Below are positions 43,156 through 53,159 of a stretch of 64,000 nucleotides of DNA, in pieces. Position 1 is the first letter of the stretch. The number at the start of each line of letters is the position of its first letter. The notes under the pieces were generated by a model. That model saw nothing but the letters and a program-made list of their open reading frames with translations, did not search any database and was not told the DNA's origin. Origin of the DNA: Geodermatophilus poikilotrophus (GTDB taxonomy: Bacteria; Actinomycetota; Actinomycetes; Mycobacteriales; Geodermatophilaceae); the NCBI RefSeq assembly GCF_900111455.1, contig NZ_FOIE01000002.1, positions 62,001 to 126,000 on the forward strand, in the 5' to 3' direction. Position numbers and translations under genes: made by a program.

Positions 43156-43788
43156 TCACGTGCGTGCTCCCAACAGGCGTTCCACGTACTTGGCGATCAC
43201 GTCGACCTCCAGGTTGACCGGGCTCCCGGGAGGAACGGCACCCAGCGTGGTCTCCCGCAGGGTGGTGGGGATGAGGCTGACCTCGAGCCACGGCTCGGGG
43301 TCGTCGGCGGCGCTGACGGCGCTGACGGTGAGCGAGACGCCGTCGACGGTGATCGAGCCCTTCTCCACGACGTAGCGCGCCAGCCCGGGCGGCAGCCCGA
43401 CCCGCACGACCTCCCAGTGCTCGCCGGGGGTGCGGGTGAGGACGGTGCCCACGCCGTCGACGTGGCCCTGGACGAGGTGCCCGCCGAGCCGGGTGTGCGG
43501 GGTGACGGCGCGCTCCAGGTTGACCGGGTCGCCGGCGCCCAGGGCGCCCAGGCTGCTCCGGCGGAGGGTCTCGGCCATGACGTCGGTGGTCCACTCCTCA
43601 CCGTCCGATCCGGTGACGGTGAGGCAGACGCCGTTGACGGCGATCGAGTCGCCCAGGGCCACGCCCTCCAGCGCCGTGCGCGCCCGGATGCGCAGCCGGG
43701 CGGCCGTCGCCTCGCCGCCCGCCTCTCCGAGCCCCTCGCGGGCCAGCAGGGTGCCGATCTCCTCGACGATGCCGGTGAACACGCTCAA
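43156..43788 (-). CDS. ribE: Riboflavin synthase alpha subunit
   Basis: A 210-residue riboflavin synthase with two lumazine-binding repeats: [12 protein letters not shown] and [16 protein letters not shown] in the first, [11 protein letters not shown] and [13 protein letters not shown] in the second. It converts two lumazines into riboflavin. The start is the ATG overlapping the ribD end by 4 nt. No FMN riboswitch is seen before this operon. Confidence 0.96.
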   Translation of the reverse strand: MSVFTGIVEEIGTLLAREGLGEAGGEATAARLRIRARTALEGVALGDSIAVNGVCLTVTGSDGEEWTTDVMAETLRRSSLGALGAGDPVNLERAVTPHTRLGGHLVQGHVDGVGTVLTRTPGEHWEVVRVGLPPGLARYVVEKGSITVDGVSLTVSAVSAADDPEPWLEVSLIPTTLRETTLGAVPPGSPVNLEVDVIAKYVERLLGART

Positions 43789-44861
43789 CTCCCTCCGGTC
43801 GCGCCGTGGTGGTCCGCGACGCGCCGGTCCCCAGTGTGCCGGTTGGGCCGCAGCCGGATCTCCACGTCCCCGCCCAGCTGGGTGAGGCCGGTGACCGTGA
43901 GGGTCAGCGCGTTCCCGATCCCGGTGATTCCCAGGTCACCGACGAGGGGGGCACCGGCGCCGAGCAGCTTGGGCGCCAGGTGCACCACCGCCTCGTCCAC
44001 CAGGCCGTCGCGCAGGAAGGCGGCAGCCAGCGTCGGGCCGCCCTCGAGCAGCACCCGGCGCACGTCGCGGGCGAACAGCTCGCCGAGCAGTTCCCGCGGT
44101 GAGGCGGCGGTGCTGACCAGCGTGGAAGCGGCGCCGTCGAGCACCCGGGCCGTCCTCGGCAGGCGGCCGCGGCGGTCGAGGACCACGCGCAGCGGCTGAC
44201 GGGCGGCGTCCCGGCCGTCGGCGTTCCGGACCGTCAGCTGCGGATCGTCGGCCAGCGCCGTCCCCGAGCCGATGACGACCGCGTCACAGCTGGCCCGCAG
44301 CCGGTGGACGGCGGCGCGGGCGTCCGGGCCGGTGACCCAGCGGCTGCTGCCGTCGGCGGCGGCGACCCGCCCGTCGAGGGTGCCGGCGACCTTCCAGACG
44401 ACGAACGGGCGCCCCTCGCGCACGCCGGTCAGCCACGCGCCCAGCGCGCCCTCCTCGGCGGCCTGCTGCGCCACGCCCAGCTCGACCTCGACGCCGGCGG
44501 CGCGCAGCCGCGCGGCGCCGCCCCCGGCCAGCTGCGTGGGCTCGGGAACGGCGACCACCACGCGGGCGACGCCCGCGGCGAGCAGCGCGTCGGCGCAGGG
44601 CCCGGTGCGGCCGGTGTGCGCGCACGGCTCGAGGGTGACGACGGCGGTGCCGCCCCGGGCCCGCGCGCCGGCCTGCTCCAGCGCCCGGACCTCCGCGTGC
44701 GGGCCGCCGGGCGGTGCCGTCGCGCCCTCTCCCACCGGCGTCCCGTCGGCGGCGAGCACGACCGCGCCGACGGCGGGGTTGGGGCTGGTGGTGCCGAGGA
44801 CGCTCGCGCCCAGCTCGCGTGCCCGGGCCATGGCGGAGAGCTCGGCCGCGGAGGCGGTCAC
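43785..44861 (-). CDS. ribD: Bifunctional riboflavin deaminase/reductase
   Basis: A 358-residue RibD. The N-terminal deaminase carries the zinc motifs [10 protein letters not shown] and [18 protein letters not shown]; the C-terminal reductase (from about 150) has [16 protein letters not shown] and [13 protein letters not shown]. It performs the second and third steps of the GTP branch. GTG start overlapping the rpe stop by 4 nt. The early PNPAVG is intact. Confidence 0.96.
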   Translation of the reverse strand: MTASAAELSAMARARELGASVLGTTSPNPAVGAVVLAADGTPVGEGATAPPGGPHAEVRALEQAGARARGGTAVVTLEPCAHTGRTGPCADALLAAGVARVVVAVPEPTQLAGGGAARLRAAGVEVELGVAQQAAEEGALGAWLTGVREGRPFVVWKVAGTLDGRVAAADGSSRWVTGPDARAAVHRLRASCDAVVIGSGTALADDPQLTVRNADGRDAARQPLRVVLDRRGRLPRTARVLDGAASTLVSTAASPRELLGELFARDVRRVLLEGGPTLAAAFLRDGLVDEAVVHLAPKLLGAGAPLVGDLGITGIGNALTLTVTGLTQLGGDVEIRLRPNRHTGDRRVADHHGATGGS

Positions 44862-45532
44862 CCCTGCCGCGCCGCAGCGGCCTGGGCGCGCAGGCCCGCG
44901 ATCGCGCGCGCCGGGTCGTCGGCGCCGTAGACGGCCGACCCCGCGACGAACACGTCGGCGCCGGCCGCGGCGGCCTGCTCGATGGTGTCGGTGTTGATCC
45001 CGCCGTCGACCTCGACCAGCAGCGTGAGGTGGCCGGTGTCGACCAGCTCGCGCGCGCGGCGCACCTTGGGCAGCGTCTCGGCGAGGAACCGCTGGCCGCC
45101 GAAGCCTGGTTCCACGGTCATGACGAGCAGGGTGTCGAACACCGGGAGCACGTCGAGGTACTCCTCCAGGGGGGTGCCGGGCTTGAGCGCCAGGCCCGCC
45201 AGCGACCCGGCGGCGCGCAGGTCACGGGCGACGGCACGCGGGTCGCCCTCGCAGGCCTCGGCGTGCACCGTGACGTTGCGTGCGCCGGCCTCCGCGTAGC
45301 CCGGTGCCCACCGCTCGGGGGCCTCGATCATCAGGTGGCAGTCCAGCGGCACGGGGCTGACCGCCCGGACCGCCTGCATGACCGGCAGCCCGAAGGTCAG
45401 GTTCGGCACGAAGTGCGCGTCCATGACGTCGAAGTGCAGCCAGTCGGCGTCGGCGACCCGCTGTGACTCCTCGGCCAGCCGGGCGAAGTCCGCCGACAGG
45501 AGGCTGGGCGCGATCAGGGGGCTGCGGGACAC
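44858..45532 (-). CDS. rpe: Ribulose-phosphate 3-epimerase
   Basis: A 224-residue TIM-barrel epimerase of the pentose phosphate pathway. The metal-binding and catalytic motifs are all present: [50 protein letters not shown] and GSAVYG. It supplies ribulose-5-phosphate for RibBA and heads the rpe-rib-his operon. The GTG at 45532 begins at the conserved N-terminus; the frame runs further back without homology. Confidence 0.96.
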   Translation of the reverse strand: MSRSPLIAPSLLSADFARLAEESQRVADADWLHFDVMDAHFVPNLTFGLPVMQAVRAVSPVPLDCHLMIEAPERWAPGYAEAGARNVTVHAEACEGDPRAVARDLRAAGSLAGLALKPGTPLEEYLDVLPVFDTLLVMTVEPGFGGQRFLAETLPKVRRARELVDTGHLTLLVEVDGGINTDTIEQAAAAGADVFVAGSAVYGADDPARAIAGLRAQAAAARQG

Positions 45533-45557
45533 GTCCGCCGAGTCTAGGCGGGGGTGA

Positions 45558-46247
45558 TCACCGTCCCGCGCCGGAGCGGCGGTACCAGAGGCCACCGGCC
45601 ACGGCGGCGAGCCCGGCGACGGCCGCGACCGCCAGCAGCCGGCCGCTGCCGGTGCCCTCGTCGGCCGCCGCGGCGACCGCCGGGGCCGACGCGGTGGGTG
45701 CCGTCGGCTCGGCCACCACCGTCGGGGACGCGGGTGCCGGCGTTTGGGGCGCCGGCACCCCCGGGGCGACGGTGAGCACCGGCGCCGGCAGCTCCGGCTC
45801 CGGCCCGCCGGGCACCTCCTGCTCGATCCAGGCGTCCTCGGTGCCGTCGGCGTAGACCTGCACCGTCGGGAAGGCCAGCTCGGTCACCCCCGCGGGCAGG
45901 CCCGCCACGGTCACCGCGTACTCGGCATCCTCCCCGGAGGGCAGCGCGGGCCCGCCGACCTCGAACCCCTGGGCCGTGGGGGTCAGCGTCCAACCGGACG
46001 GCCCCGAGGCCAGCGAGACGCCGGCCGGGGCGATGCCCGCGGGCAGCCGGGTGCGCATCGCGGTGATGCCCGCGCCGGCCTCGGAGGCGGCGGAGAACTC
46101 CAGCGTGACCGGCCCGGTCCCGGCCACGGCCCCGGGCGCGTCCACGTGGACGTGGGCGGCCGCCGTCCCCGTGCCTGCGGCGAACAGGACGGCCCCCATC
46201 AGGACGGCGGCGGTGGTCCGGCGCGCGGCCGGGCAGCGACTGGTCAC
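45558..46247 (-). CDS. YcnI-like copper-binding membrane protein (DUF1775)
   Basis: A 229-residue protein with a signal peptide ending TAAA and a mature chain that starts HVHVDAPG. In YcnI the histidine exposed by cleavage holds Cu(II) in a 'monohistidine brace'; this protein is built the same way. The DUF1775 domain (about 30-150) is followed by a Pro/Ala/Thr linker and a C-terminal membrane helix ([19 protein letters not shown]) that anchors it outside. No CopC/CopD-type partner is adjacent. GTG start at 46247. Confidence 0.85.
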   Translation of the reverse strand: MTSRCPAARRTTAAVLMGAVLFAAGTGTAAAHVHVDAPGAVAGTGPVTLEFSAASEAGAGITAMRTRLPAGIAPAGVSLASGPSGWTLTPTAQGFEVGGPALPSGEDAEYAVTVAGLPAGVTELAFPTVQVYADGTEDAWIEQEVPGGPEPELPAPVLTVAPGVPAPQTPAPASPTVVAEPTAPTASAPAVAAAADEGTGSGRLLAVAAVAGLAAVAGGLWYRRSGAGR

Positions 46248-46402
46248 GGTGCAGTGGTCGTCGGCCGGACGCCCCTGGTTCCCGTCCCGCACGGTGGCCG
46301 GGGCATCGCCGTCCGTGCCGGTCCACCGTGCGCGCCCACCCACTTGGTCTGCTCGACACCGCACCGCGCTCCGAGACCCCCGATACGGAACTGCTCCTCC
46401 CT

Positions 46403-47776
46403 ATGGTGCTCACCGTGGGCCGGCTGAGAAGGCGGACGGCGGGACACCGAGCGCGACGGGGCGCCTCGGTCGCCGTTTCCGTTGCCTGGTTCACCTGTGC
46501 CGGCCTCGCGGTGACGCTCGCGCTGGCCCTGCTCACCGGGGTGCTCGCCCGCCGGGCCGGTGTGGAACAGGGCACGCGGTCGTTCGAGAACCTCGCCCGC
46601 GTCACCGCCGCCACGCTCACCCCGGCCCTGGACGGTGACCCGGGCCTGCCCCCCGACCCGACCGCGGACCTGCGCACCCACGTCGACGCGCTGGTGAAGG
46701 CCGGCCCGGTGGTCGCCGTCCGGGTGCGCTCCAGCAGCGGGCAGGTGCTCTGGGCCGACGACAGCAGCGTCGTCGGCCGGACGGACGCGCTGCCGGACGA
46801 CGCGCGACGCGCCCTGCGGACCGGCTCGGTGACCTCGCTGGCGGCCGACCCGGGGGACCCGGGCGTGGTCGCCGGTCGCAGCAGCGGCCGGGTGCTGGTG
46901 GCCTGGGTCGGGGTGTCGGACGTGCACGGCACCCCGCTGCTGGTCGAGTTCCACGAGAGCTACACCGAGGTGACCGACCTCGCGCAGCGCACCTGGATGC
47001 GGTTCGCGCCGGCCGCGCTGGGCGCCCTGGCGCTGCTGCAGGTGCTCCAGGTGCCGCTGGCCTGGCGGCTGGCCTCGAAGCTGCGCCGGTCCCGGCAGTC
47101 GGAGGACGCGCTGCTCCGGGCGGCCGTGGACGCCTCGGACGCCGAGCGGCGCCGGATCGCCGGCGAGGTGCACGACCACACCGTCCAGGACCTCACCGCC
47201 CTCGCCTTCGAGATCGACGCCGCGCAGATGCGCGGCGCACCCCGCAACGCCGAGGACGCCGAGCTGCTGGAGCGGACCGCGCAGGGGGTGCGGCAGACGG
47301 TCGAGGACCTGCGTTCCCTGCTCGTCGCGCTCATCCCGGCCCGGGGCGGCTTCCGCGGCGGGCTGCTCCCGGCGCTGCAGCTGCTCGCCCAGGAGCTCAC
47401 CCGCTCCGGCATCCGGGTCACCGTGCACGCCGACGACGCCCGGGACCTGCCCGGGTCGACGGCCGCACTGCTCTACCGCTGCGCCCAGGAGGCGCTGCGC
47501 AACGTCGTCACGCACAGCCGCGCGACCTCGGTCGAGGTCGCCGTCACGCAGGACCAGGGGGTCGCCACGATGCAGATCGAGGACGACGGGCAGGGATTCG
47601 ACGAGAGCCGGCTCGCCGAGCGGGCCGCGGCCGGGCACGTCGGGCTGCGGGCGCTCGGGGAGCTGCTGGTGGACGCCGGCGGCTCGCTGACGCTGTCCAG
47701 CGCCCCGGGCGAGGGCACGCGGCTGGTCGCGACCGTGCCGTTGGCCACCGCCGTGCCCGCCGGAGCGGCACGGTGA
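46403..47776 (+). CDS. Two-component sensor histidine kinase (HisKA_3, NarL-type system)
   Basis: A 457-residue membrane kinase: helix at about 21-47, an extracytoplasmic domain of about 150 residues, a second helix at about 200-222, then HisKA_3 with the phospho-histidine in RRRIAGEVHDHTVQDL (about 257) and an HATPase domain (EALRNVVTHSRA, EDDGQGFD, GHVGLRAL). The signal is unknown. The ATG at 46403 has no obvious ribosome site; GTG at 46415 is an alternative. It overlaps the response regulator by 4 nt. Confidence 0.92.
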   Translation: MVLTVGRLRRRTAGHRARRGASVAVSVAWFTCAGLAVTLALALLTGVLARRAGVEQGTRSFENLARVTAATLTPALDGDPGLPPDPTADLRTHVDALVKAGPVVAVRVRSSSGQVLWADDSSVVGRTDALPDDARRALRTGSVTSLAADPGDPGVVAGRSSGRVLVAWVGVSDVHGTPLLVEFHESYTEVTDLAQRTWMRFAPAALGALALLQVLQVPLAWRLASKLRRSRQSEDALLRAAVDASDAERRRIAGEVHDHTVQDLTALAFEIDAAQMRGAPRNAEDAELLERTAQGVRQTVEDLRSLLVALIPARGGFRGGLLPALQLLAQELTRSGIRVTVHADDARDLPGSTAALLYRCAQEALRNVVTHSRATSVEVAVTQDQGVATMQIEDDGQGFDESRLAERAAAGHVGLRALGELLVDAGGSLTLSSAPGEGTRLVATVPLATAVPAGAAR

Positions 47777-48420
47777 TCCGGGTGCTGGTGGTCGACGACC
47801 ACGCCGTCGTGCGGCGGGGCATCTCCAGCCTGCTGGCCGCCGCCGACGGGCTGGAGTGCGTCGGCGCGGTCGGGGACGGCGACAGCGCCCTGGAGCTGGT
47901 CGAGCAGCTGGACCCCGACGTGCTGCTGCTGGACCTGTCCATGCCGGGCCGGGACGGCGTGACGGTGATCCGCGTCCTGCGGGAGCGCGGCCACCGGACC
48001 CCGGTGCTGGTGCTCACCTCCTTCGGCGAGCCCGACCTGGTGCTGCCCGCCCTGGTCGCCGGCGCCGACGGCTACCTGCTCAAGTACCAGGACGGCGAGT
48101 CGATCCTCGACGCGGTGCGGTGCATCGCCGCGGGCGGGGCACCGGTCGACCCGATGGTGACCGCCGCCGTGCTCGCCGACCTGCGCGACCGCGGTCAGGG
48201 CGACCTGCTCACCGACCGCGAGAAGGAGGTGCTGGAGCTGGTCCGCCAGGGCCTGCCCAACAAGGTGATCGCCCGGCGGCTGCGGATCAGCGAGGCCACG
48301 GTGAAGACCCACGTCACCCGCATCCTGCAGCGCATCGGCGCCACCGACCGCACCCAGGCGGCGCTGTGGGCCGAGCGCCGCCTGCGCCCGAACGAGCCCC
48401 CCCACCGGACGACGGGATGA
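47773..48420 (+). CDS. NarL/LuxR-type response regulator
   Basis: A 215-residue regulator. In the receiver domain the acidic pair is D8/D9, the phospho-acceptor D54 and the lysine K104; the LuxR HTH at about 150-208 contains LTDREKEVLELVRQGLPNK and ATVKTHVTRIL. It partners the kinase upstream through a GTGA overlap. Its stop overlaps the ATG of the next gene (ATGA), so three genes form one translational unit. Confidence 0.95.
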   Translation: MIRVLVVDDHAVVRRGISSLLAAADGLECVGAVGDGDSALELVEQLDPDVLLLDLSMPGRDGVTVIRVLRERGHRTPVLVLTSFGEPDLVLPALVAGADGYLLKYQDGESILDAVRCIAAGGAPVDPMVTAAVLADLRDRGQGDLLTDREKEVLELVRQGLPNKVIARRLRISEATVKTHVTRILQRIGATDRTQAALWAERRLRPNEPPHRTTG

Positions 48421-49343
48421 CCGGCGCCGGCCGGCACCGGCCCGGGCGCGATGGGCTGCCTTCGGACCCGCAGCGGCGCCCGGTCCTGCTGCACTACGCC
48501 GCGACCAGGAGACCGGTCCGGCGGCGGTGGTCCGAGCGGCTGGCCCTGGTCGCCGGGGCCATCGCCGTGCTGGCCGCCATCGGCACGGCCACGCTCACCG
48601 GGGCCTGGGCCGGGTTCTCCCTGCTCGGCGCGCCGGGCGCGCCGGCCCGGCCGGCCATCGAGGAGGGTGAGGACGGCGGGACGCAGCCGGTCGACCCGGC
48701 GCCGGAGGTGGGCGCAGCAGCGCCTCCGCCACCGGAGGACGGACCGGCCGCGGTGCTGCCGGAGCGCAGACCGCCGGACCAGTCGCAGCGGCGGTCGGGA
48801 GCGCCCTCCGAGCCGTTCACGGCGGCGCCGCCCGCGGGCGGCCCGTCCTCCGCCCAGCCGCCGTCCGACGCGGTGTCGGCGACCGCTCCGCCGCTCCGCC
48901 GGCCGGCGACCGCGGCCCCTGCCGCGCCGGCGCCCGTCGCGGCGGAGCCGACCGGTGCCACGGAGGACCCCGCGACGGCGAGCGGAACGCCCGCCGAGGC
49001 GGAGCCGGCACCCACCCTCGCACCGGCACCCGCGACACCGGCACCGGCCCCCGCACCGGCGACACCGCAGGCGCTCGCCACGACCGCCACTCCCTCACCC
49101 TCGTCGCAGCCGGACGACGACGGGGACGGGGACGGGGACGGGGACGACGGCTGGAGCAGCGGCAGCGGCAGCGACCACGACGACTACGGCTACGGCAAGG
49201 CCGACGAGGACCACGACTCCGGCGGCACGGCCGCGCCCTCCCCCGGTGCGACCCCGACCCCGACGGCCGAGGCAGAGGGGAAGGGCAAGACGAAGGCCAA
49301 GGCGATGGCGAAGGGGGACTCGTCGGGCACTGCCGCCGACTGA
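48417..49343 (+). CDS. Pro/Ala-rich single-pass membrane protein coupled to the two-component system
   Basis: A 308-residue protein of unknown function. A basic N-terminus of about 40 residues is followed by one membrane helix (LALVAGAIAVLAAIGTATLTG), a long Pro/Ala/Thr-rich stretch, an Asp/Gly run (DDDGDGDGDGDDGW), a His/Asp segment (SDHDDYGYGKADEDHDSG) and a Lys/Ala tail. The layout is that of an extracytoplasmic stalk with metal-binding potential. The ATGA overlap with the regulator suggests it is part of, or the target of, the system. I recognise no domain. Confidence 0.75.
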   Translation: MTGAGRHRPGRDGLPSDPQRRPVLLHYAATRRPVRRRWSERLALVAGAIAVLAAIGTATLTGAWAGFSLLGAPGAPARPAIEEGEDGGTQPVDPAPEVGAAAPPPPEDGPAAVLPERRPPDQSQRRSGAPSEPFTAAPPAGGPSSAQPPSDAVSATAPPLRRPATAAPAAPAPVAAEPTGATEDPATASGTPAEAEPAPTLAPAPATPAPAPAPATPQALATTATPSPSSQPDDDGDGDGDGDDGWSSGSGSDHDDYGYGKADEDHDSGGTAAPSPGATPTPTAEAEGKGKTKAKAMAKGDSSGTAAD

Positions 49344-49359
49344 GCGCGCGCCGGCCCGC

Positions 49360-50742
49360 TCAGCGGGTGCGGCGGAGCAGGGCCATGAACATCGCGTCGG
49401 TGCCGTGCCGGTGCGGCCACAGCTGCCCGTGGTCGCCACGCGCCAGCCCCGGCACCTCGGGGAACAGCGGCGCGACCGGCAGCACCTCGACGTCGTCCCG
49501 CCCGGCGGCGGCGTCGACCACGGCGACCGTCTCGTCGTTGTGCGGCGAGCAGGTCACGTAGGCCACCACGCCGCCCGTGCGGACCGAGGCCAGTGCGCCG
49601 TCCAGCAGCGCCGTCTGCAGCTCGACCAGCGGCGGGACGTCGTCCGCGGTGCGCCGCCAGCGCACCTCGGGGCGGCGGCGCAGCGCTCCCAGGCCGGTGC
49701 AGGGGGCGTCGAGCAGCACGCGGTCGAAGGAGCCCGGCGCCCACGGCGGCGTCCGCCCGTCGGCGACCAGCACCTCGACGTCGTCCTCGTCGCGCAGCGC
49801 CTGGCGGACGAGCTCGGCGCGGTGCGGCGCTCGGTCGGCCGCGGTGAGCCGCACCCCCTCCGGCCGGACGGCGGCCAGCAGGCCGGCCTTGCCGCCGGGG
49901 CCGGCGCAGACGTCGAGCCAGGCGGCGTCCGGCCCCTCGAGCGGCGCGCGGGCCAGCAGCAGGGCCGCCAGCTGGCTGCCCTCGTCCTGCACCGCGGCCC
50001 GGCCCGCGCGCACCGAGGGGACGCGGGCGGGGTCACCGCCCCCGAGCCGGACGGCGTACGGCGACCACGGACCGGGCTGCCCGCCGGACTCCGCGGCGAG
50101 CTGCTCGCGGGGCACCCGCCGGGCGACCAGGTGCACCTCGGGCGCGGCGTCGTCGGCCAGCAGCGCGGGCTCGAGCTCGGCCTCGTCGCCCAGCGCGTCG
50201 CGCCAGGCCTCGACGATCCAGCGCGGGTGGTCGGTGACCAGGGCCAGCCGCTGGTCACCGTCCCCGCCGAGCCGCTCGACCCAGGCCGCGCGGTCGCCAC
50301 CCGCGGCCACCTTGCGCAGCACCGCGTTGACCAGCCCGGAGGCGCCGGTGCCGACGATCGCCCGGGTCAGCGCCACGGTCGTGTCGACGGCGGCGTGCGC
50401 GGGCACCCGCAGGTCCAGCAGCTGGTGGGCGCCCAACCGCAGCAGGTCGAGCACCCGCGGGTCGAGCTCGGCCAGCGGCCGCGAGACCAGCGGAGCCAGC
50501 ACCGCGTCGAGGGTGCCGGTGGCGCGCAGGGTGCCGTAGGCCAGCTGGGTGGCGAACGCGGCGTCGCGCTCGCCGAGGTCGGCGGCGCGCTCGCGCAGCA
50601 GCTGCGGCAGCAGCAGGTTGGCGTAGGCGCCGCGGCCGGAGACACCGTCGAGGACGTCGAAGGCGGTCAGCCGCGCACCGTCGAGCACCGGCCGGGAGCG
50701 GCGGGACGGCGGACGCCGGTTGCCGCGCCGGGGAGCACTCAC
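49360..50742 (-). CDS. rsmB: 16S rRNA m5C967 methyltransferase
   Basis: A 460-residue RsmB/Fmu protein. An N-terminal NusB-like domain ([22 protein letters not shown]) is followed by the SAM domain with [33 protein letters not shown] and the catalytic cysteine in [13 protein letters not shown]. It methylates C967 of 16S rRNA. The GTG at 50742 overlaps the fmt stop by 4 nt. It is the last gene of the def-fmt-rsmB group, convergent with the two-component operon. Confidence 0.95.
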   Translation of the reverse strand: MSAPRRGNRRPPSRRSRPVLDGARLTAFDVLDGVSGRGAYANLLLPQLLRERAADLGERDAAFATQLAYGTLRATGTLDAVLAPLVSRPLAELDPRVLDLLRLGAHQLLDLRVPAHAAVDTTVALTRAIVGTGASGLVNAVLRKVAAGGDRAAWVERLGGDGDQRLALVTDHPRWIVEAWRDALGDEAELEPALLADDAAPEVHLVARRVPREQLAAESGGQPGPWSPYAVRLGGGDPARVPSVRAGRAAVQDEGSQLAALLLARAPLEGPDAAWLDVCAGPGGKAGLLAAVRPEGVRLTAADRAPHRAELVRQALRDEDDVEVLVADGRTPPWAPGSFDRVLLDAPCTGLGALRRRPEVRWRRTADDVPPLVELQTALLDGALASVRTGGVVAYVTCSPHNDETVAVVDAAAGRDDVEVLPVAPLFPEVPGLARGDHGQLWPHRHGTDAMFMALLRRTR

Positions 50743-51677
50743 GAGGGGTCGCCGCCGAGCCGCTCGCCCGGCGCCGGCCGTGCCCCGCGGGCCCAGTCGG
50801 GCGCCGGCAGCAGCCGCTTGCCGGCCGGCTGCACGTCGCCGAGCCGAACCGCGCCCCGGCCGGTCCCGACCAGCACACCGGTGGAGCCGGCCGAGACCTC
50901 GCCGGGCGTCAGGCCGAGGGACGTGGGCAGCGGCTCGACCGGACCCAGCCGGAGCCGGTCGCCGCGCCACGTCGTCCACCCGCCGGGCGCGGGGGTGACC
51001 CCGCGGACCCGCCGGTCGACGACGTGGGCCGGCAGCGACCAGTCGACGCGGGCGTCGGCCGGCTCGATGCGCGGTGCGAGGCTGACCCCCTCGGCCGGCT
51101 GCGGTTCCGGCTGCAGCGTGCCGGCCTGGATGCCGTCGAGGGTGGCCAGCAGCAGGCGCGCGCCGCTGACCGCGAGCCGGCCCAGCAGGTCGCCGGCGGT
51201 GTCCCGCGGCGCGATCGGCTCGGTGACCACGCCGTAGACCGGGCCGGTGTCCAGGCCCGCCTCCAGCCGGAAGGTCGAGGCGCCGGTCACCTCGTCGCCG
51301 GCCATGATCGCGTGCTGCACCGGTGCGGCGCCGCGCCAGGCCGGCAGCAGCGAGAAGTGCAGGTTGACCCAGCCGTGCCGCGGCAGGTCCAGCGCCGCCT
51401 GCGGCACCAGGGCGCCGTAGGCGACGACCGGCGCGCTGTCCACGGCCAGCTCGGTGAGCCGCTGGAGGAACTCCGGCTCGCGCGGGGAGCGTGGCTGCAG
51501 CACCGGGACGCCGGCGGCGTCGGCGCGTTCGGCGACCGGGGAGCGGCTCACCTTCCGGCCGCGGCCGGACCGGGCGTCGGGCCGGGTGAGGACGGCGACG
51601 ACCTCGTGGTCGGAGGCGAGCAGCAGTTCCAGCGAGGGGACGGCGACCTCCGGCGTCCCGGCGAACAGGAGCCTCAG
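50739..51677 (-). CDS. fmt: Methionyl-tRNA formyltransferase
   Basis: A 312-residue Fmt that formylates initiator Met-tRNA. It begins [19 protein letters not shown], carries [20 protein letters not shown] (catalytic N, H) and the late D in [11 protein letters not shown], and has a C-terminal OB-like domain. The start needs comment: no ATG/GTG lies at the conserved N-terminus, but a CTG at 51677 follows a perfect GGAGGTGA by 7 nt and overlaps the def stop by 4 nt (CTGA). GTG about 36 nt upstream would add residues with no counterpart. Confidence 0.94.
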   Translation of the reverse strand: MRLLFAGTPEVAVPSLELLLASDHEVVAVLTRPDARSGRGRKVSRSPVAERADAAGVPVLQPRSPREPEFLQRLTELAVDSAPVVAYGALVPQAALDLPRHGWVNLHFSLLPAWRGAAPVQHAIMAGDEVTGASTFRLEAGLDTGPVYGVVTEPIAPRDTAGDLLGRLAVSGARLLLATLDGIQAGTLQPEPQPAEGVSLAPRIEPADARVDWSLPAHVVDRRVRGVTPAPGGWTTWRGDRLRLGPVEPLPTSLGLTPGEVSAGSTGVLVGTGRGAVRLGDVQPAGKRLLPAPDWARGARPAPGERLGGDPS

Positions 51678-52207
51678 TGGGGGCTCACCTCCACGCGGGG
51701 GACCCACGCGCCGGCGCCGGCCCACTCGGCCTCGCCGATGGCCGCGAGCGCGGCGGCGCGGGCCTCGGCGTCCAGCCGGTCGACGAACAGCACACCGTCG
51801 AGGTGGTCGACCTCGTGCTGCACGGCGCGGGCCAGCAGGTGCGACCCCTCGACCCGCACCGGCTCGCCGTGCAGGTCGAACCCGGTGGCCGCGACGTACA
51901 GGTGCCGGCGGCAGTCGAAGGTGTATCCGGGGATGGACAGGCAGCCCTCCGGGCCCTCCTCGGTCTCCTCCCCCACCGGCGTCACCTCCGGGTTCACCAG
52001 GTGGCCGACCTCGCCGTCGACGTACCAGGTGAAGACCCGCAGCCCGATCCCGATCTGCGGGGCGGCCAGCCCCGCGCCGCCGGCGGCGAACATGGTGTCG
52101 GTGAGGTCGGCGACCAGCCGGCGCAGCTCCTGGTCGAAGTCCACGACCGGAGCGGCAGGGGTGCGCAGCACCGGGTCGCCCAGCAGCCGGATGGGGGTCA
52201 CGCTCAC
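51674..52207 (-). CDS. def: Peptide deformylase
   Basis: A 177-residue deformylase that removes the formyl group from nascent proteins. The three family motifs are intact: [18 protein letters not shown] (metal cysteine) and QHEVDHLDG (two metal histidines and the catalytic glutamate). GTG start. It is paired with fmt as in many bacteria, with a 4-nt stop/start overlap. Confidence 0.97.
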   Translation of the reverse strand: MSVTPIRLLGDPVLRTPAAPVVDFDQELRRLVADLTDTMFAAGGAGLAAPQIGIGLRVFTWYVDGEVGHLVNPEVTPVGEETEEGPEGCLSIPGYTFDCRRHLYVAATGFDLHGEPVRVEGSHLLARAVQHEVDHLDGVLFVDRLDAEARAAALAAIGEAEWAGAGAWVPRVEVSPH

Positions 52208-52239
52208 CGGTCGATCCTAGAGGCCCCTCCCAGGGCGTC

Positions 52240-52343
52240 CCCGCGCCCGATGGCCCCCTGCCGGGTCCCGTCGCGAGGTTCGCGAGCGGTGACGCGCAGG
52301 GGGCCCTTCTCCGGAGCGTGGGGCGGACGGGGGTCCTCCCTCA
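52240..52343 (-). repeat. Stop-anchored intergenic repeat upstream of def
   Basis: The 133-bp gap before def is mostly repeat. On the minus strand it begins TGAGGGAGGACCCCCGTCCG at the stop of the gene at 52341, then GAGAAGGGCCCCCTGCGCG and CACCGCTCGCGAACCTCGCG. Confidence 0.65.
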
Positions 52344-53027
52344 GGCGGAGAGCCGCACCGAGGACTTGGCCACCGTGAGGTGAGCAGCCTGCTCGGCCAG
52401 CTGCTGGGCGCCCTCGGCGTCGTCGACGCCGACCTCCGCGGGGAAGCCCGCGTCGTGCGTGACCACGGCACCCTCGAGGTCGACGAGGTCGCCCTCGCGC
52501 ACCTGGTACGGGGACTCGCCGGCCTCGCCGGTCAGCTGCACCCACACCCGCTCGGCGTCCGACGCACCGAGCCAGAAGCCCTCGTCGGCCGGGACGGAGA
52601 GCACCCGGGCGCCGGTCGCGGTCACCGGCTGGTCGGCAAGACCGCCCAGCGCGGTGCCGGCGTCGGGGCCGGCGGCCAGCGCCAGCACCGACCGGCCGTC
52701 GGCCGTCTCGACCGAGCCGCCGGCCGCGGACCCGCCGGCGGGGGCGCCCGACGAGCTCGGCGCGGCCGAGCCGGACGACGGGCTCGAGGACGCCGGCCCG
52801 GACGGGGTCCCGGCGCTCTGCGAGGTCTGTGCCGCGGGGTCGGAGCCCGCCTCGGGGTCGCTGCCGCTGCACTGGCTCAGCAGCAGCGCCAGGACGACGA
52901 GCGCGGCCAGCAGCAGCGCTCCGAACAGCAGACCCCGCCGGCGCCGGCCACCGCGGGTGGCACCGCCCACGGGCGTGGCCCCCTGCTGCTGGCCGGGTCC
53001 GGTCGACGGCGTGCGTGACTCACTCAC
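52341..53027 (-). CDS. Membrane-anchored protein with Ser/Gly linker and OB-like domain
   Basis: A 228-residue protein of unknown function. A basic cytoplasmic start (RGGRRRRG), a membrane helix (LLFGALLLAALVVLALLLSQC, residues about 33-53) and a 60-residue Ser/Pro/Gly/Ala linker lead to a compact extracytoplasmic domain of about 110 residues. That domain (TGARVLSVPADEGFWLGAS, then VREGDLVDLEGAVV) reads as an OB fold. The GTG at 53027 follows GGAG. Two palindromes lie upstream. Common beside def/priA in related actinomycetes as 'hypothetical protein' (recollection). Confidence 0.75.
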   Translation of the reverse strand: MSESRTPSTGPGQQQGATPVGGATRGGRRRRGLLFGALLLAALVVLALLLSQCSGSDPEAGSDPAAQTSQSAGTPSGPASSSPSSGSAAPSSSGAPAGGSAAGGSVETADGRSVLALAAGPDAGTALGGLADQPVTATGARVLSVPADEGFWLGASDAERVWVQLTGEAGESPYQVREGDLVDLEGAVVTHDAGFPAEVGVDDAEGAQQLAEQAAHLTVAKSSVRLSA

Positions 53028-53044
53028 TCGGTGCTCCTCGGTTC

Positions 53045-53066
53045 AGGTCGTCCGCGCGGACGACCT
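53045..53066. promoter_or_regulatory. Perfect 22-bp palindrome before the gene at 53027
   Basis: AGGTCGTCC followed by GCGC and GGACGACCT forms an uninterrupted 22-bp palindrome that ends 18 bp before the start codon. It could be an operator or a leader hairpin that hides the ribosome site. Confidence 0.5.
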
Positions 53067-53144
53067 CCACCGAGCACCTGGGGCTCGGGCGGTTGCGTCT
53101 CGTCACAGGCCCCGGATCGGGGCCCCGCCCACCTACCCGACCTC

Positions 53145-53159
53145 GTTTACGACGTAAAC
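53145..53159. promoter_or_regulatory. AT-rich palindrome GTTTAC-GAC-GTAAAC
   Basis: A perfect 6-bp dyad with 3-nt centre, strikingly AT-rich for this genome, 4 nt beyond the stop of the gene at 53164 and 118-132 nt before the start at 53027. Shape and place suit a repressor site for the downstream gene. Confidence 0.45.

Noticed and set aside
44862-45560. FMN riboswitch before the riboflavin genes
   Set aside because: ribD overlaps rpe by 4 nt and rpe has only a short leader; the conserved FMN-aptamer segments are not seen.
49120-49200. Short tandem GACGGG repeats as a possible CRISPR or microsatellite locus
   Set aside because: They are in-frame Asp-Gly codons of the Pro/Ala-rich membrane protein; there are no spacers.
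48451-51237. 928-codon plus-strand frame over the Pro-rich gene, rsmB and fmt
   Set aside because: Arg/Pro-rich shadow of three well-supported genes.
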